Shown: positions 1 to 8,045 of the stretch, one piece after another | Layout of the letters: the number at the start of each line of letters is the position of its first letter | Position numbering within the stretch: the stretch's first letter is position 1 | Assembly (NCBI RefSeq): GCF_003052515.2 | Contig: NZ_QARE02000008.1 | Coordinates: forward strand, 1 to 64,000 | DNA length: 64,000 nucleotides | From: Pseudomonas sp. RIT409 | Lineage (GTDB): Bacteria; Pseudomonadota; Gammaproteobacteria; Pseudomonadales; Pseudomonadaceae | Direction of reading: 5' to 3' | The notes under the pieces: model-generated | What the model was told of the DNA's origin: nothing | The model's database searches: none | What the model saw: the letters and a program-made list of their open reading frames with translations, nothing else | Made by a program: the position numbers and the translations under genes

Positions 1-830
1 CCAACAAACCCGGACAACGCGTAAAGAGTTTCCTGGAAGGACCGTCCTTCGACCTCCAGGGCAACCTCTATGTGACGGACATTCCGTATGGACGGATTTT
101 CCGGATTGATCCGCAGGGTCACTGGTCCCTCGTCATCGAATACGACGGCTGGCCCAACGGCCTGAAGATTCACCGGGACGGGCGGATTTTCATTGCCGAT
201 TACAAGCACGGCATCCTGCTGCTCGACCCCCATCGCAATGAAGTGCGCCCGTTTCTGACGCACTGTCGCAGCGAGGGCTTCAAAGGGGTGAATGACCTGT
301 TCTTCGCTGCGGACGGCACACTGTATTTCACCGACCAAGGCCAGACCGGCCAGCAAGACCCCACCGGCCGCGTTTACGCCTACGACTTTGGCAGCGAAAC
401 CCTGACACGCTTGATCGACAATGGGCCAAGCCCCAACGGGCTGGTGATGGACCTGTCGCAGCACGCCTTATTCGTGGCCATGACGCGTGGCAACGCGGTC
501 TGGCGGTTACCGATCCAGAAGGATGGCGGAACCAGCAAGGTCGGCATTTTCGTCGCAATGGCCGGTGGCGTCAGCGGCGCCGACGGCATGGCCCTCGATG
601 CCGAAGGCAATCTCTACGTGTGTGATGCCGGTAATGCCTGCGTGTGGGTGTTCGACCCCCATGGCGTGCCGCTGTACCGCATCCGCTCCTGCACGGAGGG
701 CCGCACCCTGACCAACCTGGCATTTGGCGGCCAGGACGGCCGGCAACTGTTCATCACGGATTCATCCACCAGCACGGTGCTCGTCGCCGATCTGCCCCAT
801 GCCGGGCGACCGATGTACTCCCACAGCTGA
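1..830 (+). CDS. SMP-30/gluconolactonase/LRE family protein (5' end outside window)
   Basis: The reading frame is open from the left edge (first full codon at base 3, Asn-Lys-Pro), so the gene is truncated. A GTG at 72 lies in the middle of the conserved stretch EGPSFDLQGNLYVTD and is not the start. SMP-30 proteins are six-bladed beta-propeller, metal-dependent lactonases or esterases. Visible family features are the EGP motif near the visible N-terminus, PNGL (twice, as in WPNGLKIH and SPNGLVMD), KGVNDLFF, and a late GADGMALDAEGNLYVCD blade. The natural substrate cannot be read from sequence; sugar-acid lactones are typical. A CitMHS carrier follows 103 bp downstream on the same strand and may be cotranscribed, which would suit hydrolysis of a lactone and uptake or export of the acid (inference). 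Confidence 0.88.
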   Translation, partial: NKPGQRVKSFLEGPSFDLQGNLYVTDIPYGRIFRIDPQGHWSLVIEYDGWPNGLKIHRDGRIFIADYKHGILLLDPHRNEVRPFLTHCRSEGFKGVNDLFFAADGTLYFTDQGQTGQQDPTGRVYAYDFGSETLTRLIDNGPSPNGLVMDLSQHALFVAMTRGNAVWRLPIQKDGGTSKVGIFVAMAGGVSGADGMALDAEGNLYVCDAGNACVWVFDPHGVPLYRIRSCTEGRTLTNLAFGGQDGRQLFITDSSTSTVLVADLPHAGRPMYSHS

Positions 831-933
831 CCCCCAGGACACCCGACGCTGGTGTGCGTGACACACAGGCTTCGTTCGCCCTGACAAAACCGACACCTGC
901 GTCCGCCCGACAAGACCAAGAAAAGGGAAAACC

Positions 934-2220
934 ATGCTGATCTTCCTCAGCTACGCCATGATCGCCAGCTTCATGTACCTCATCATGAGCAAGCGCCTTT
1001 CACCCCTGGTTGCACTCCTGCTGGTGCCGATCGTCTTCGGTAGCCTGGCCGGCTTCGCCCCCCAGCTCGGCACCATGATGTACGACGGCGTGAAGATGCT
1101 CGCTCCCACCGGCATCATGCTGACGTTTGCCATCTTGTACTTCTGCATGATGACGGATGCAGGGCTGTTCAATCCGCTGATCAAAGTGCTGTTGCGCCTG
1201 GTCAAAGGAGACCCGCGCAAGATCGTGGTGGGCACTGCGGTACTGGGTTTGTGCGTGGGCCTGGACGGTGACGGCGCCACGACGTACATCATCGCCACGG
1301 CCGCTTTCCTGCCGCTGTACCGCCTGACCGGGTTGCGTCTGCAAGTGATGGCCACCGTCTTGTTGATGGCTATCGGTGTGATGAACATCCTGCCGTGGGC
1401 GGGCCCCTTCTCGCGCGCGGCCAGCGCAATGCATGTGGACATTACGGAGCTTTTCCTGGAGATGGTGCCGGTCATGATCGCCGGAGGCGTGTGGGTGCTT
1501 TTCGCCGCCTGGTGGCTCGGTCGCATGGAATATCGTCGCCTGGGCATCATCAGCGTCAGCGAGGATGAAGTGCTGAAGGGCTATGCCCATATCCGCCTGA
1601 ACGACCCGCGCTTTCTGTTCAACGTGATCCTCACCTTGGCGCTGATCAGTTGCATGATGGTCAGCCTGATGCCTTTGCCGATCCTGTTCATGGTGGCGTT
1701 CGGTCTGGCTTGCCTGGTGAACTTTCCCAGCCTCAAACAGCAGAAGGAAGTCATTGCCCGCCACGCCGACAATGTCATGGCCGTGACGCTGTTGATCTTC
1801 GCGGCCGGTATCTTCGTCGGCATCATGGGCGGCACAGGCATGATCAAAGCGATTTCGGACAACCTGATCACCCTCCTGCCGCAGGAGGCAGGCCATTACA
1901 TGTCTGTGATCACTGCGCTCTTGAGCATGCCGTTCACCTACGTGCTGACCAATGACGCGTTCTACTTCGGCGTGCTGCCGATCCTGGCCGAAACGGCTGC
2001 GCACTATGGCATCGGCCCTCACGAGATGGCCATCGCCTCGCTGATCGGCCAACCGGTGCACCTGCTCAGCCCACTGGTCGCCTCGACCTACCTGCTGTGC
2101 GGTCTGCTCGATATCGACTACGGCGACAACCAGCGAGTATCGCTGAAGTGGACAATCGGTACTGTCTTCGTGATGCTGGTCACCGCGATCCTTCTCGGCT
2201 CGATTACCCTGATCAACTGA
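934..2220 (+). CDS. CitMHS-family citrate/dicarboxylate-type transporter
   Basis: This 428-residue, very hydrophobic protein has about twelve potential membrane segments and no signal peptide. Its opening MLIFLSYAMIASFMYLIMSK, the stretch VGLDGDGATTYIIATAAFLPLY near residue 110 and the late LTNDAFYFGVLPILAETAAHYG and GQPVHLLSPLVAS motifs are typical of the CitMHS family (TC 2.A.11), which couples import of metal-complexed citrate or related acids to protons. The start ATG at 934 follows an AAGGGAAAACC ribosome-binding region. The exact substrate is not determinable. It lies downstream of the SMP-30 gene on the same strand. The next genes are on the opposite strand. Confidence 0.9.
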   Translation: MLIFLSYAMIASFMYLIMSKRLSPLVALLLVPIVFGSLAGFAPQLGTMMYDGVKMLAPTGIMLTFAILYFCMMTDAGLFNPLIKVLLRLVKGDPRKIVVGTAVLGLCVGLDGDGATTYIIATAAFLPLYRLTGLRLQVMATVLLMAIGVMNILPWAGPFSRAASAMHVDITELFLEMVPVMIAGGVWVLFAAWWLGRMEYRRLGIISVSEDEVLKGYAHIRLNDPRFLFNVILTLALISCMMVSLMPLPILFMVAFGLACLVNFPSLKQQKEVIARHADNVMAVTLLIFAAGIFVGIMGGTGMIKAISDNLITLLPQEAGHYMSVITALLSMPFTYVLTNDAFYFGVLPILAETAAHYGIGPHEMAIASLIGQPVHLLSPLVASTYLLCGLLDIDYGDNQRVSLKWTIGTVFVMLVTAILLGSITLIN

Positions 2221-2300
2221 GTCGCTCACGGCAAGGGAAGCACGATTCGCGCTTCCTCATGCCGAAAAATAAAGCAGCGGCTCTGCCTGGCGTATCCCGC

Positions 2301-2429
2301 CTATTCCTCGCTGTCATCGACCGGCTCATCGTTTTCATTGGTCGATTTCGAGGTGGGCTTTTCGGGGTCGTTGATGAAAGGGACACGGCTCGGGCCCTGC
2401 TCTTCCAGGCCTTCGGTTTCGGGCTGCAT
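2301..2429 (-). CDS. Small acidic protein, 42 aa, unknown function
   Basis: A short frame begins with ATG preceded by a textbook GGAGG eight bases upstream and ends with TAG. The product is 42 residues, starts MQPETEGLEEQGPSR and ends DEPVDDSEE; it is rich in Glu/Asp and Pro and has no hydrophobic segment, so it is probably disordered and cytoplasmic. It sits alone between the CitMHS gene (convergent) and the RNase Z gene (same strand, downstream of it would be none). I do not recognise a family. The strong ribosome-binding site and clean codon use support a real gene; length alone makes it uncertain. Confidence 0.6.
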   Translation of the reverse strand: MQPETEGLEEQGPSRVPFINDPEKPTSKSTNENDEPVDDSEE

Positions 2430-2501
2430 GATCAATCCTCCGTTACACATTCGAAGTTCCCCGCCGAACGCTGTTCATCGGGGCTCGTGGGGTCAAATCG
2501 T

Positions 2502-3488
2502 CTAGACGTCGTTGGGCGTGGTGCGAACGGAATCCGGAAGCCACGTGAGCCTCCCCTCCCGTGCCAGGTGATAACGCCTGAGGTCCCGGGCCAGAATGAG
2601 CTCGCCATTGAAACGCTGCTGCGCTTCGGCATGGATGTCCTCGATCGAGGGGCTGCGGTCTGGGTTGTCCTGATAGCGTGCGCTGAAGTGCGTCAAGACC
2701 AGGTTCTTGACCCCGGCCTCTTCGGCGAAGCGTGCCACGGAGGCCGCGGTGCTGTGCCCGTAGTTTTCTCGCCCCCTGGCCAAGGCTTCAGTGAAGGTGG
2801 CCTCGTGCACGAGCACGTCAGCGCCCTGCGCCACATCCTCGAGCAACTCAGGGGTGTCATTATCTCCACACACGATGACGCGACGTGCGGGTGAGGTATC
2901 CTGGGCGTAATCCTTGGCGAACAATGTCCGCCCTTCATGCTCGACATCACGACCATGGGCGAGCTCTCCCCACAGCTCGCCGCGTGGAACGGCCTCATTT
3001 TCCAAGCGCTGTGTGTCCAGGCGTACGCCGTGGTTGACCTCATCGAAGACATAGCCATGGCACGGGACCCGGTGAGACAGCGCCACCGCGGTCACCTGGA
3101 GGTTACCCGCCTGGCAGCCTTCGAAGGTCTCCGCCGCTTGCAAGCGAAGTTCGAAACCCAGATGCGAGCCCGTGACGTCGAGCCCTTGACGCACCCAGTC
3201 GTGCAGCGCCTGCGGCAACACCACATCCAGCGCCTCGGTGCGCCCCGACATGCTGGCGGTGGTCAGCAGGCCGTGGAGGCCAAAGCAATGATCGCCATGG
3301 ACATGCGTGATGAAGATCCCGCGCAGCGAATTGAGCGATAGCGACGTGCGCAGCAAGCGGTGCTGGGTGGCCTCGCCGCAATCGACCAGGCACCAATTCT
3401 TGCCCGTCGATTCGATGACCGCTGTACCGCTGACGTTTCGCACACGGGTCGGCACGCCCGCGCTGGTTCCCAGAAAGAGCAAGTCCAC
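2502..3488 (-). CDS. rnz: Ribonuclease Z (metallo-beta-lactamase fold tRNA 3' endonuclease)
   Basis: The 328-residue product belongs to the RNase Z/ElaC family, which trims the 3' trailer of tRNA precursors or acts as RNase BN. It opens with the family signature [16 protein letters not shown] and carries the zinc-binding HxHGDH motif (His62, His64, Asp66, His67), a CHGYVFDE segment, ICGDND, the HEATF motif, GHSTA and a late LTHFSARY motif, so both metal-binding halves are complete. I chose the GTG at 3488 because AAGGGG lies six bases upstream and homologues start exactly at this point; the frame is open for 47 further codons without similarity. It is a single gene, not obviously part of an operon. 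Confidence 0.92.
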   Translation of the reverse strand: MDLLFLGTSAGVPTRVRNVSGTAVIESTGKNWCLVDCGEATQHRLLRTSLSLNSLRGIFITHVHGDHCFGLHGLLTTASMSGRTEALDVVLPQALHDWVRQGLDVTGSHLGFELRLQAAETFEGCQAGNLQVTAVALSHRVPCHGYVFDEVNHGVRLDTQRLENEAVPRGELWGELAHGRDVEHEGRTLFAKDYAQDTSPARRVIVCGDNDTPELLEDVAQGADVLVHEATFTEALARGRENYGHSTAASVARFAEEAGVKNLVLTHFSARYQDNPDRSPSIEDIHAEAQQRFNGELILARDLRRYHLAREGRLTWLPDSVRTTPNDV

Positions 3489-3818
3489 GTTCTTCCCCTT
3501 GTACGATGCTGATTGGGCGAGCAGAGCGCGGCGAAGCGTGGCGCACCCTCTCAGGCACCTCCTGACGCCGCGGCCTGCTCGCAGTTGGCTTACTGCGAAT
3601 AGACCGCGTGGGGTTGACGGCAATTCCATCGGTGTTGCAGGGATGAATCAAAACGTTTGCCGCTTGTTCGTTGGCGGCACGCCCCGCGCCCTCAAACCAA
3701 GCTGCCACGGCATGACCCGTCCCGCGTACTCAATGCCTCGCGGGTGAGCCCGAGCCCTGCGTTTTCGCGGTGCCAAGGCGCCAAAGATGTCGTGCGCACA
3801 GTGTGCCGGGTGGATGAG
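3489..3818. other. 330-bp gap without a recognisable gene
   Basis: This stretch lies between the RNase Z start and the bdcA stop. It is GC-rich. I see no frame with a good ribosome-binding site and no clear terminator; it should contain the rnz promoter. Confidence 0.5.
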
Positions 3819-4532
3819 TCAGGCGCCAAAGGCACCGTCGATCGTGTGCATGGCGCCCGTGACGAAGCTGGCTTCGGGGCCGGCCAACCAGGCGACCATC
3901 CCGGCAACCTCTTCGGGGCGGCCATGCCGTTTGATTGCCATGAAGCTGTGCATCAGGTCTTTCATCGGGCCGTCAGCGGGGTTTGCATCGGTGTCGATGG
4001 GCCCCGGTTGCACGATGTTGATTGTGATACCCCGTGGGCCGAAGTCCCGCGCCAGCCCTCGTGCCAACCCTTGCAAGGCTGATTTGCTCACTGCATAGGA
4101 CGCCATGCCGGGGATGGGCATGCGATCTCCATTCACCGATCCGATCACGATGATCCGCCCACCGTCGGGCATGCTCCGCGCTGCTTCGACCGACGCGTGA
4201 TACGGCGCATGGACGTTGATGCGCAGCAGCCGGTCAATGGCATCTGGGTCCTGTTCCAGCGCATCGCCAAAGATGGCGATGCCGGAATTGACGACCAGCA
4301 CGTCCAGCGGACCGCTGTCCCGGACCCGAGCGATGACTGCATCGCGGTCAGCGCTGTCTGCGACGTAGGCCTTGCTGCCGGTTTCGGAGGCCAGCCGATG
4401 CGCCGCCTCCGGAGAACCCGAGTAGGTAAACACCACATTGGCGCCTTCTTCGACGAAACGCCGCACGATGGCCGCCCCGATTCCCCGGCTGCCACCCAGA
4501 ACCAACACTGACTTGCCTTTGAACGCTGACAT
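3819..4532 (-). CDS. bdcA: BdcA-like SDR protein, cyclic-di-GMP-binding biofilm dispersal mediator
   Basis: This 237-residue short-chain dehydrogenase is very close to Escherichia coli BdcA (YjgI): shared blocks include GGSRGIGAAIVRRFV, NVHAPYHASVEAARSMP, GSVNGDRMP, RDFGPRGITIN, VQPGPIDTDANPA, AIKRHG and the C-terminal GAMHTIDGAFGA. The Rossmann glycine motif is at residues 13-19 and YxxxK at Tyr146/Lys150, so oxidoreductase activity is also possible. In E. coli, BdcA binds cyclic-di-GMP and promotes dispersal. The start ATG at 4532 has GGAGG eight bases upstream; the upstream in-frame GTG overlaps that Shine-Dalgarno and is unlikely. It is divergent from bdcR with a palindrome between them, which suggests repression by BdcR. 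Confidence 0.9.
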   Translation of the reverse strand: MSAFKGKSVLVLGGSRGIGAAIVRRFVEEGANVVFTYSGSPEAAHRLASETGSKAYVADSADRDAVIARVRDSGPLDVLVVNSGIAIFGDALEQDPDAIDRLLRINVHAPYHASVEAARSMPDGGRIIVIGSVNGDRMPIPGMASYAVSKSALQGLARGLARDFGPRGITINIVQPGPIDTDANPADGPMKDLMHSFMAIKRHGRPEEVAGMVAWLAGPEASFVTGAMHTIDGAFGA

Positions 4533-4561
4533 GTTTCTCACCTCCTGATTAATGTAGGGGA

Positions 4562-4575
4562 TGATACAATTATCA
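4562..4575. promoter_or_regulatory. Candidate BdcR (TetR-type) operator
   Basis: TGATA-CAAT-TATCA is a perfect 5-bp-arm inverted repeat in the AT-rich gap between the divergent bdcA and bdcR genes. Position and symmetry fit a TetR-family operator controlling both promoters. The binding assignment is inference. Confidence 0.5.
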
Positions 4576-4602
4576 ATATTTCAGCTGTCAAGGAATTATG
4601 TA

Positions 4603-5196
4603 ATGTCGACTACAAATAATCCTCGCGCTCGCGGACGTCCCAGGCGCTTCGACCCGGACGACGCCATCGTCACTGCGCAGCGTCTGTTCCATGCCATGGG
4701 GTACGATGCGGTCAGCGTCGCCGACCTGACCCAGGCGCTGGGCATCAACCCGCCCAGCTTTTATGCGGCTTTCGGCAGCAAGGCGAAGTTATACGAGCGG
4801 GTTCTGGACCGTTACGCACTGACCGGTGCGCTACCGCTGTCGGAGATTCTCGGCGCCGATCGACCATTGGCGGTATCGCTCGGGCTGCTTCTGGAGGAGG
4901 CCGCCCGCGGCTATGCCGCTGATTCCACGGCCGCCGGCTGCCTGGTACTTCAAGGGACACATTGCATCGATCCGGAAGCGCGCGAAGCCGCCTGCGGTTT
5001 TCATGTCTCGGCACTCGCCTTCATTCGCGAGCGCATCGCCCAGCAGTTCCCCGAAGAAGCCGACCGCGTCACGGACTTCGTCGCCACCACCATGGCCGGG
5101 CTTTCTGCCAGCGCCCGCCATGGACAGAGCCTGGCGCGTCTACTGGCGACCGCGCAGATCGCCAGCCTGGCGCTTGGGCACATCATCCCAGGCTGA
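4603..5196 (+). CDS. bdcR: TetR-family repressor BdcR
   Basis: The 197-residue protein begins MSTTNNPRARGRPRRFDPDDA and has an N-terminal TetR helix-turn-helix (about residues 15-65, with AVSVADLTQALGINPPSFYAAFGSKAKLYERVL), matching E. coli BdcR (YjgJ), which also has GRPRRF and GINPPSxYAAFGSKA. The C-terminal half (GCLVLQGTHCIDPEAREAA, ATTMAGLSASARHG) also follows BdcR, supporting orthology rather than generic TetR similarity. ATG at 4603 was preferred over an earlier in-frame ATG at 4561 because AGGA lies eight bases upstream and the extra residues have no counterpart. It faces bdcA with the palindrome between them. Confidence 0.88.
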   Translation: MSTTNNPRARGRPRRFDPDDAIVTAQRLFHAMGYDAVSVADLTQALGINPPSFYAAFGSKAKLYERVLDRYALTGALPLSEILGADRPLAVSLGLLLEEAARGYAADSTAAGCLVLQGTHCIDPEAREAACGFHVSALAFIRERIAQQFPEEADRVTDFVATTMAGLSASARHGQSLARLLATAQIASLALGHIIPG

Positions 5197-5276
5197 ACAT
5201 GCGTCGGGCGCGCAGCGATGGATCAGCATGCCCGCGCTGGGCTTCCGACCATTTGATGGCACGCCACACGCCGGCA

Positions 5277-7859
5277 TCAGAGCGGCTCGGTGCCTGCGAT
5301 GCCCTCGGTGACGCGAACCAGAGCGCTGAAGCCTTCGACGTCCAGGGGTCGGCTGAGGAAATAGCCTTGGCCTTCGTCGCAGAGCACCGACTTGAGCAAC
5401 GCCAGGTGCTCCTGGGTTTCGATGCCTTCGGCGGTGACGGTGAGCGACAAGGCGTGACCCAACCCGACGATCGCCTCGATCACCGCACGGTCATCCTCGG
5501 TCGCGCCCAGTCGCGAGAGGAAACTGCGGTCGATCTTCAAGCCGTCGAACGGGAATGTGCGCAGGTAACTCAGTGAGGAATAGCCGGTCCCGAAATCGTC
5601 CATGGCGATGCGAATGCCCAGGCGTTTCAGGGTCCGCATGATGTCCAACGCACCCTGCGCATCTTCCAGCATGACGCTTTCGGTGATTTCGAGCTCCACG
5701 CGACCGGGTTCGATGCCCGAGAGCTGTAGCGCCTGTTGCACGCGCTCCACCAGATGGCCGCGTTTGAATTCGGTGGTCGAAAGGTTGACCGATACGAACA
5801 GGGGCTCGGGCCAACGGGCGGCATATCGAAAAGCGCTCTCCATGACCCAGTTGCTCAGCGCAAGAATCAAGCCGGACTCTTCGGCAATAGGAATGAAGGT
5901 GTCGGGGGAAATCAATCCCCGCTCCGGATGCTGCCAGCGCACCAAGGCCTCAGCCCCGACCATTTTCCCGTCAGCGATGCGGAAGCGCGGCTGAAAATGC
6001 AAGCGCAGTTCGCCATGCTTGATCGCGAAGCGCAGGTCACTTTCCAGGCGGCGGCGTTCGACGATTTTCGAGTTCATGTCGCCTGCGTAGAACCGCCACG
6101 TATTACGGCCTCCGGACTTGGCCTCGTACAGCGCAATGTCGGCGTAACGCAACAGCTCGGTCGCCTCGCTGGCGTCAGCGGGTGCCATGGCAATGCCGAT
6201 GCTGGCACTGACGAACACTTCCTGCTCGCCAACCTGAATCGGGCTCTCGATGGACTCGATCAGGCGCTGGCACAAGCTTTCCACCTCCTCCTGGCCCTTC
6301 AAGTCGCTCAGGATCAGCACAAACTCATCCCCTCCGATCCGTGCTACCAGATCTCCATGGCGCACTCGCTGGGCCAGACGGCTGGAGATTTCGTGAAGCA
6401 CGGCGTCACCCGCGGCATGGCCCAGCAGGTCATTGACCGGTTTGAAACGATCCAGGTCCAGGCTGAGCATGACCAGCGGCCGCTCGACCGTTGGCTGACT
6501 CTTGAGCTTGCCGTCGAGGTATTCCCTGAGTCGCGTCCTGTTGGGCAGCCCTGTCAGGGCATCGTGCTGGGACAGAAACTCGATGCGCCGACGCGATTCG
6601 ACTTCTTCGGTGACATCGGTTGCGGTGCCGCGGAAGCCCAGGTCAGACATGGCGCGGGCCGACAGGCGCGTGATCCGCTGCTGCCCCGCGGGATCGACGC
6701 CCCGGCACTGGACGCTGATGTCCGGGCGACGATTGGGAAGGCTCAGCCATTGCGTCACCGTTCCCAGCTCGGTGCACAGCAATTGGTCCATCGGGGCGCC
6801 GAGCCAGTCTTGCCTGGACAGGCCCATAACCCCCTCGAACCGCTCGGACAAATAGGTGAATCGCCCCTGCCGGTCTATCTCCCAGACCCAATCGGAACTG
6901 GCTTCGACGACGTCGCGAAAGCGCGCTTCGCTGATTGCCAGCGCCGATTGACTGCGCTGCAGAGAGTCGTAACTGGCATCGAGCGCGCGGGCACTGACGG
7001 TGGTTCGGCGCAAGATGGCCCAAGCCATCAGGCACACCAGCAACGCGGCGATACCGATCAAGGGCAAGCCCATGCTCAGCAGCCGTTCGCCGGGTTTGGG
7101 CGGTTCCCAGTGCAAGCTGCCCGCCGTTCCGTTCTCGCCTAGTGCCAGAACGGAGCGGCCGCTGACCTCGTCAGGGGTCGCGAGGCGCAGTGCATCGACA
7201 CCGTAATCCTTGCCCAGCGTTTCCAGCCGGGGGTCTTCGAGGACTTCGACAAAGATCAATACCGACGCCAACCCGTCATCGGCCGTCACCGTCGGGTCCG
7301 TGCCGGGGGTGATCGCGGCAGCCGCCACCACCGCGGGGCGTCCGTCGATGCCAACGTAGCGTGTCGTGGGCGTTTCCGTTTCTGCACCGGCCCGGGCCTG
7401 AGCCAAGAGGTCAGGCAACGCCTCCTTGAGCCAAAGCGAAGCATCGGTAGCCTTCATTTCGCCATCGACTACCGAATAGGCGGTGCGGTCCGCTGCGTCG
7501 ACGACAAATATGCCCTGATAGCCGTAGTCGGTATAAAGGGTCGGCCCCAGGTTCTGCCGCACGAAAGCCCAATCCGTATCGATGGAAAGGTGCAGGTGCT
7601 TGTAAGTATCGCCCCAGAATGCGTAATCCTTGACGACAGTACCGATGGACTTTTCCAGCGCTTGCATCGCTTTCTGGGTGTAGAAGGCGCTCTCGGACTC
7701 CTCTGTGCGATTGAGGTCATGTGCCAGGTACAAAAGCAGATAACCCGCGAGAAAAAACACCACGGTCAGCAAACCGACAAATTTGAACAGTGAGGCACGG
7801 ATGACCGACACGCTGGAGCGGCGCACCGGTTCGGGGGCAGGAGGGGCATTATCAGGCAT
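5277..7859 (-). CDS. CHASE4-PAS-GGDEF-EAL bifunctional cyclic-di-GMP turnover protein
   Basis: The 860-residue inner-membrane sensor has two membrane helices (about 24-46 and 262-284) bracketing a periplasmic CHASE4-type domain (KDYAFWGDTYKHL is characteristic), then a PAS domain (about 310-420), a GGDEF domain (intact GGDEF at 509-513 with an RxxD inhibitory site, Arg500-Asp503, five residues before it) and an EAL domain (EAL 637-639, ExTES near 724-727, DDFGTGYSS 754-762, KIDRSF 775-780). Both cyclase and phosphodiesterase motifs are complete, so either or both activities are possible. It lies convergent to bdcR, 80 bp away, placing a cyclic-di-GMP enzyme beside a cyclic-di-GMP-binding protein. 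The signal it senses is unknown. Confidence 0.93.
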   Translation of the reverse strand: MPDNAPPAPEPVRRSSVSVIRASLFKFVGLLTVVFFLAGYLLLYLAHDLNRTEESESAFYTQKAMQALEKSIGTVVKDYAFWGDTYKHLHLSIDTDWAFVRQNLGPTLYTDYGYQGIFVVDAADRTAYSVVDGEMKATDASLWLKEALPDLLAQARAGAETETPTTRYVGIDGRPAVVAAAAITPGTDPTVTADDGLASVLIFVEVLEDPRLETLGKDYGVDALRLATPDEVSGRSVLALGENGTAGSLHWEPPKPGERLLSMGLPLIGIAALLVCLMAWAILRRTTVSARALDASYDSLQRSQSALAISEARFRDVVEASSDWVWEIDRQGRFTYLSERFEGVMGLSRQDWLGAPMDQLLCTELGTVTQWLSLPNRRPDISVQCRGVDPAGQQRITRLSARAMSDLGFRGTATDVTEEVESRRRIEFLSQHDALTGLPNRTRLREYLDGKLKSQPTVERPLVMLSLDLDRFKPVNDLLGHAAGDAVLHEISSRLAQRVRHGDLVARIGGDEFVLILSDLKGQEEVESLCQRLIESIESPIQVGEQEVFVSASIGIAMAPADASEATELLRYADIALYEAKSGGRNTWRFYAGDMNSKIVERRRLESDLRFAIKHGELRLHFQPRFRIADGKMVGAEALVRWQHPERGLISPDTFIPIAEESGLILALSNWVMESAFRYAARWPEPLFVSVNLSTTEFKRGHLVERVQQALQLSGIEPGRVELEITESVMLEDAQGALDIMRTLKRLGIRIAMDDFGTGYSSLSYLRTFPFDGLKIDRSFLSRLGATEDDRAVIEAIVGLGHALSLTVTAEGIETQEHLALLKSVLCDEGQGYFLSRPLDVEGFSALVRVTEGIAGTEPL

Positions 7860-7980
7860 GGGGTGACATCACTGGGCAGGCGCGCGAAAGGGTAATGTCA
7901 GGGTATCGGCCGGGCGACGGGGTATTTGAGCCATGACGCGCAAAGCGGGCCGAGGCCGGGAGCGGGGCAGACAAAACGAC

Positions 7981-8005
7981 GTTCGCCTGGAGAACCCAGG
8001 CGAAC
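7981..8005 (-). terminator. Probable Rho-independent terminator after the paoABC-like operon
   Basis: GTTCGCCTGG-AGAAC-CCAGGCGAAC forms a perfect 10-bp stem. On the minus strand it is followed by GTCGTTTTGT, a modest T-run, 40 bp after the stop of the molybdenum subunit gene. Confidence 0.7.
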
Positions 8006-8045
8006 GTTGAGATCAGAGCGGGCTACGGCGCGTCCCGCTGTTCAA

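Noticed and set aside
1000..2229. 409-residue frame on the minus strand inside the CitMHS gene
   Set aside because: It is antisense to a clear membrane transporter, His/Gln-rich, and resembles the usual shadow frame of hydrophobic GC-rich genes.
2230..2270. Terminator after the CitMHS gene
   Set aside because: A hairpin (GGAAGC...GCTTCC within CGGCA...TGCCG) exists but no T-run follows on either strand.
5736..7142. 468-residue plus-strand frame inside the GGDEF-EAL gene
   Set aside because: Antisense to a protein with complete domains; no own motifs.
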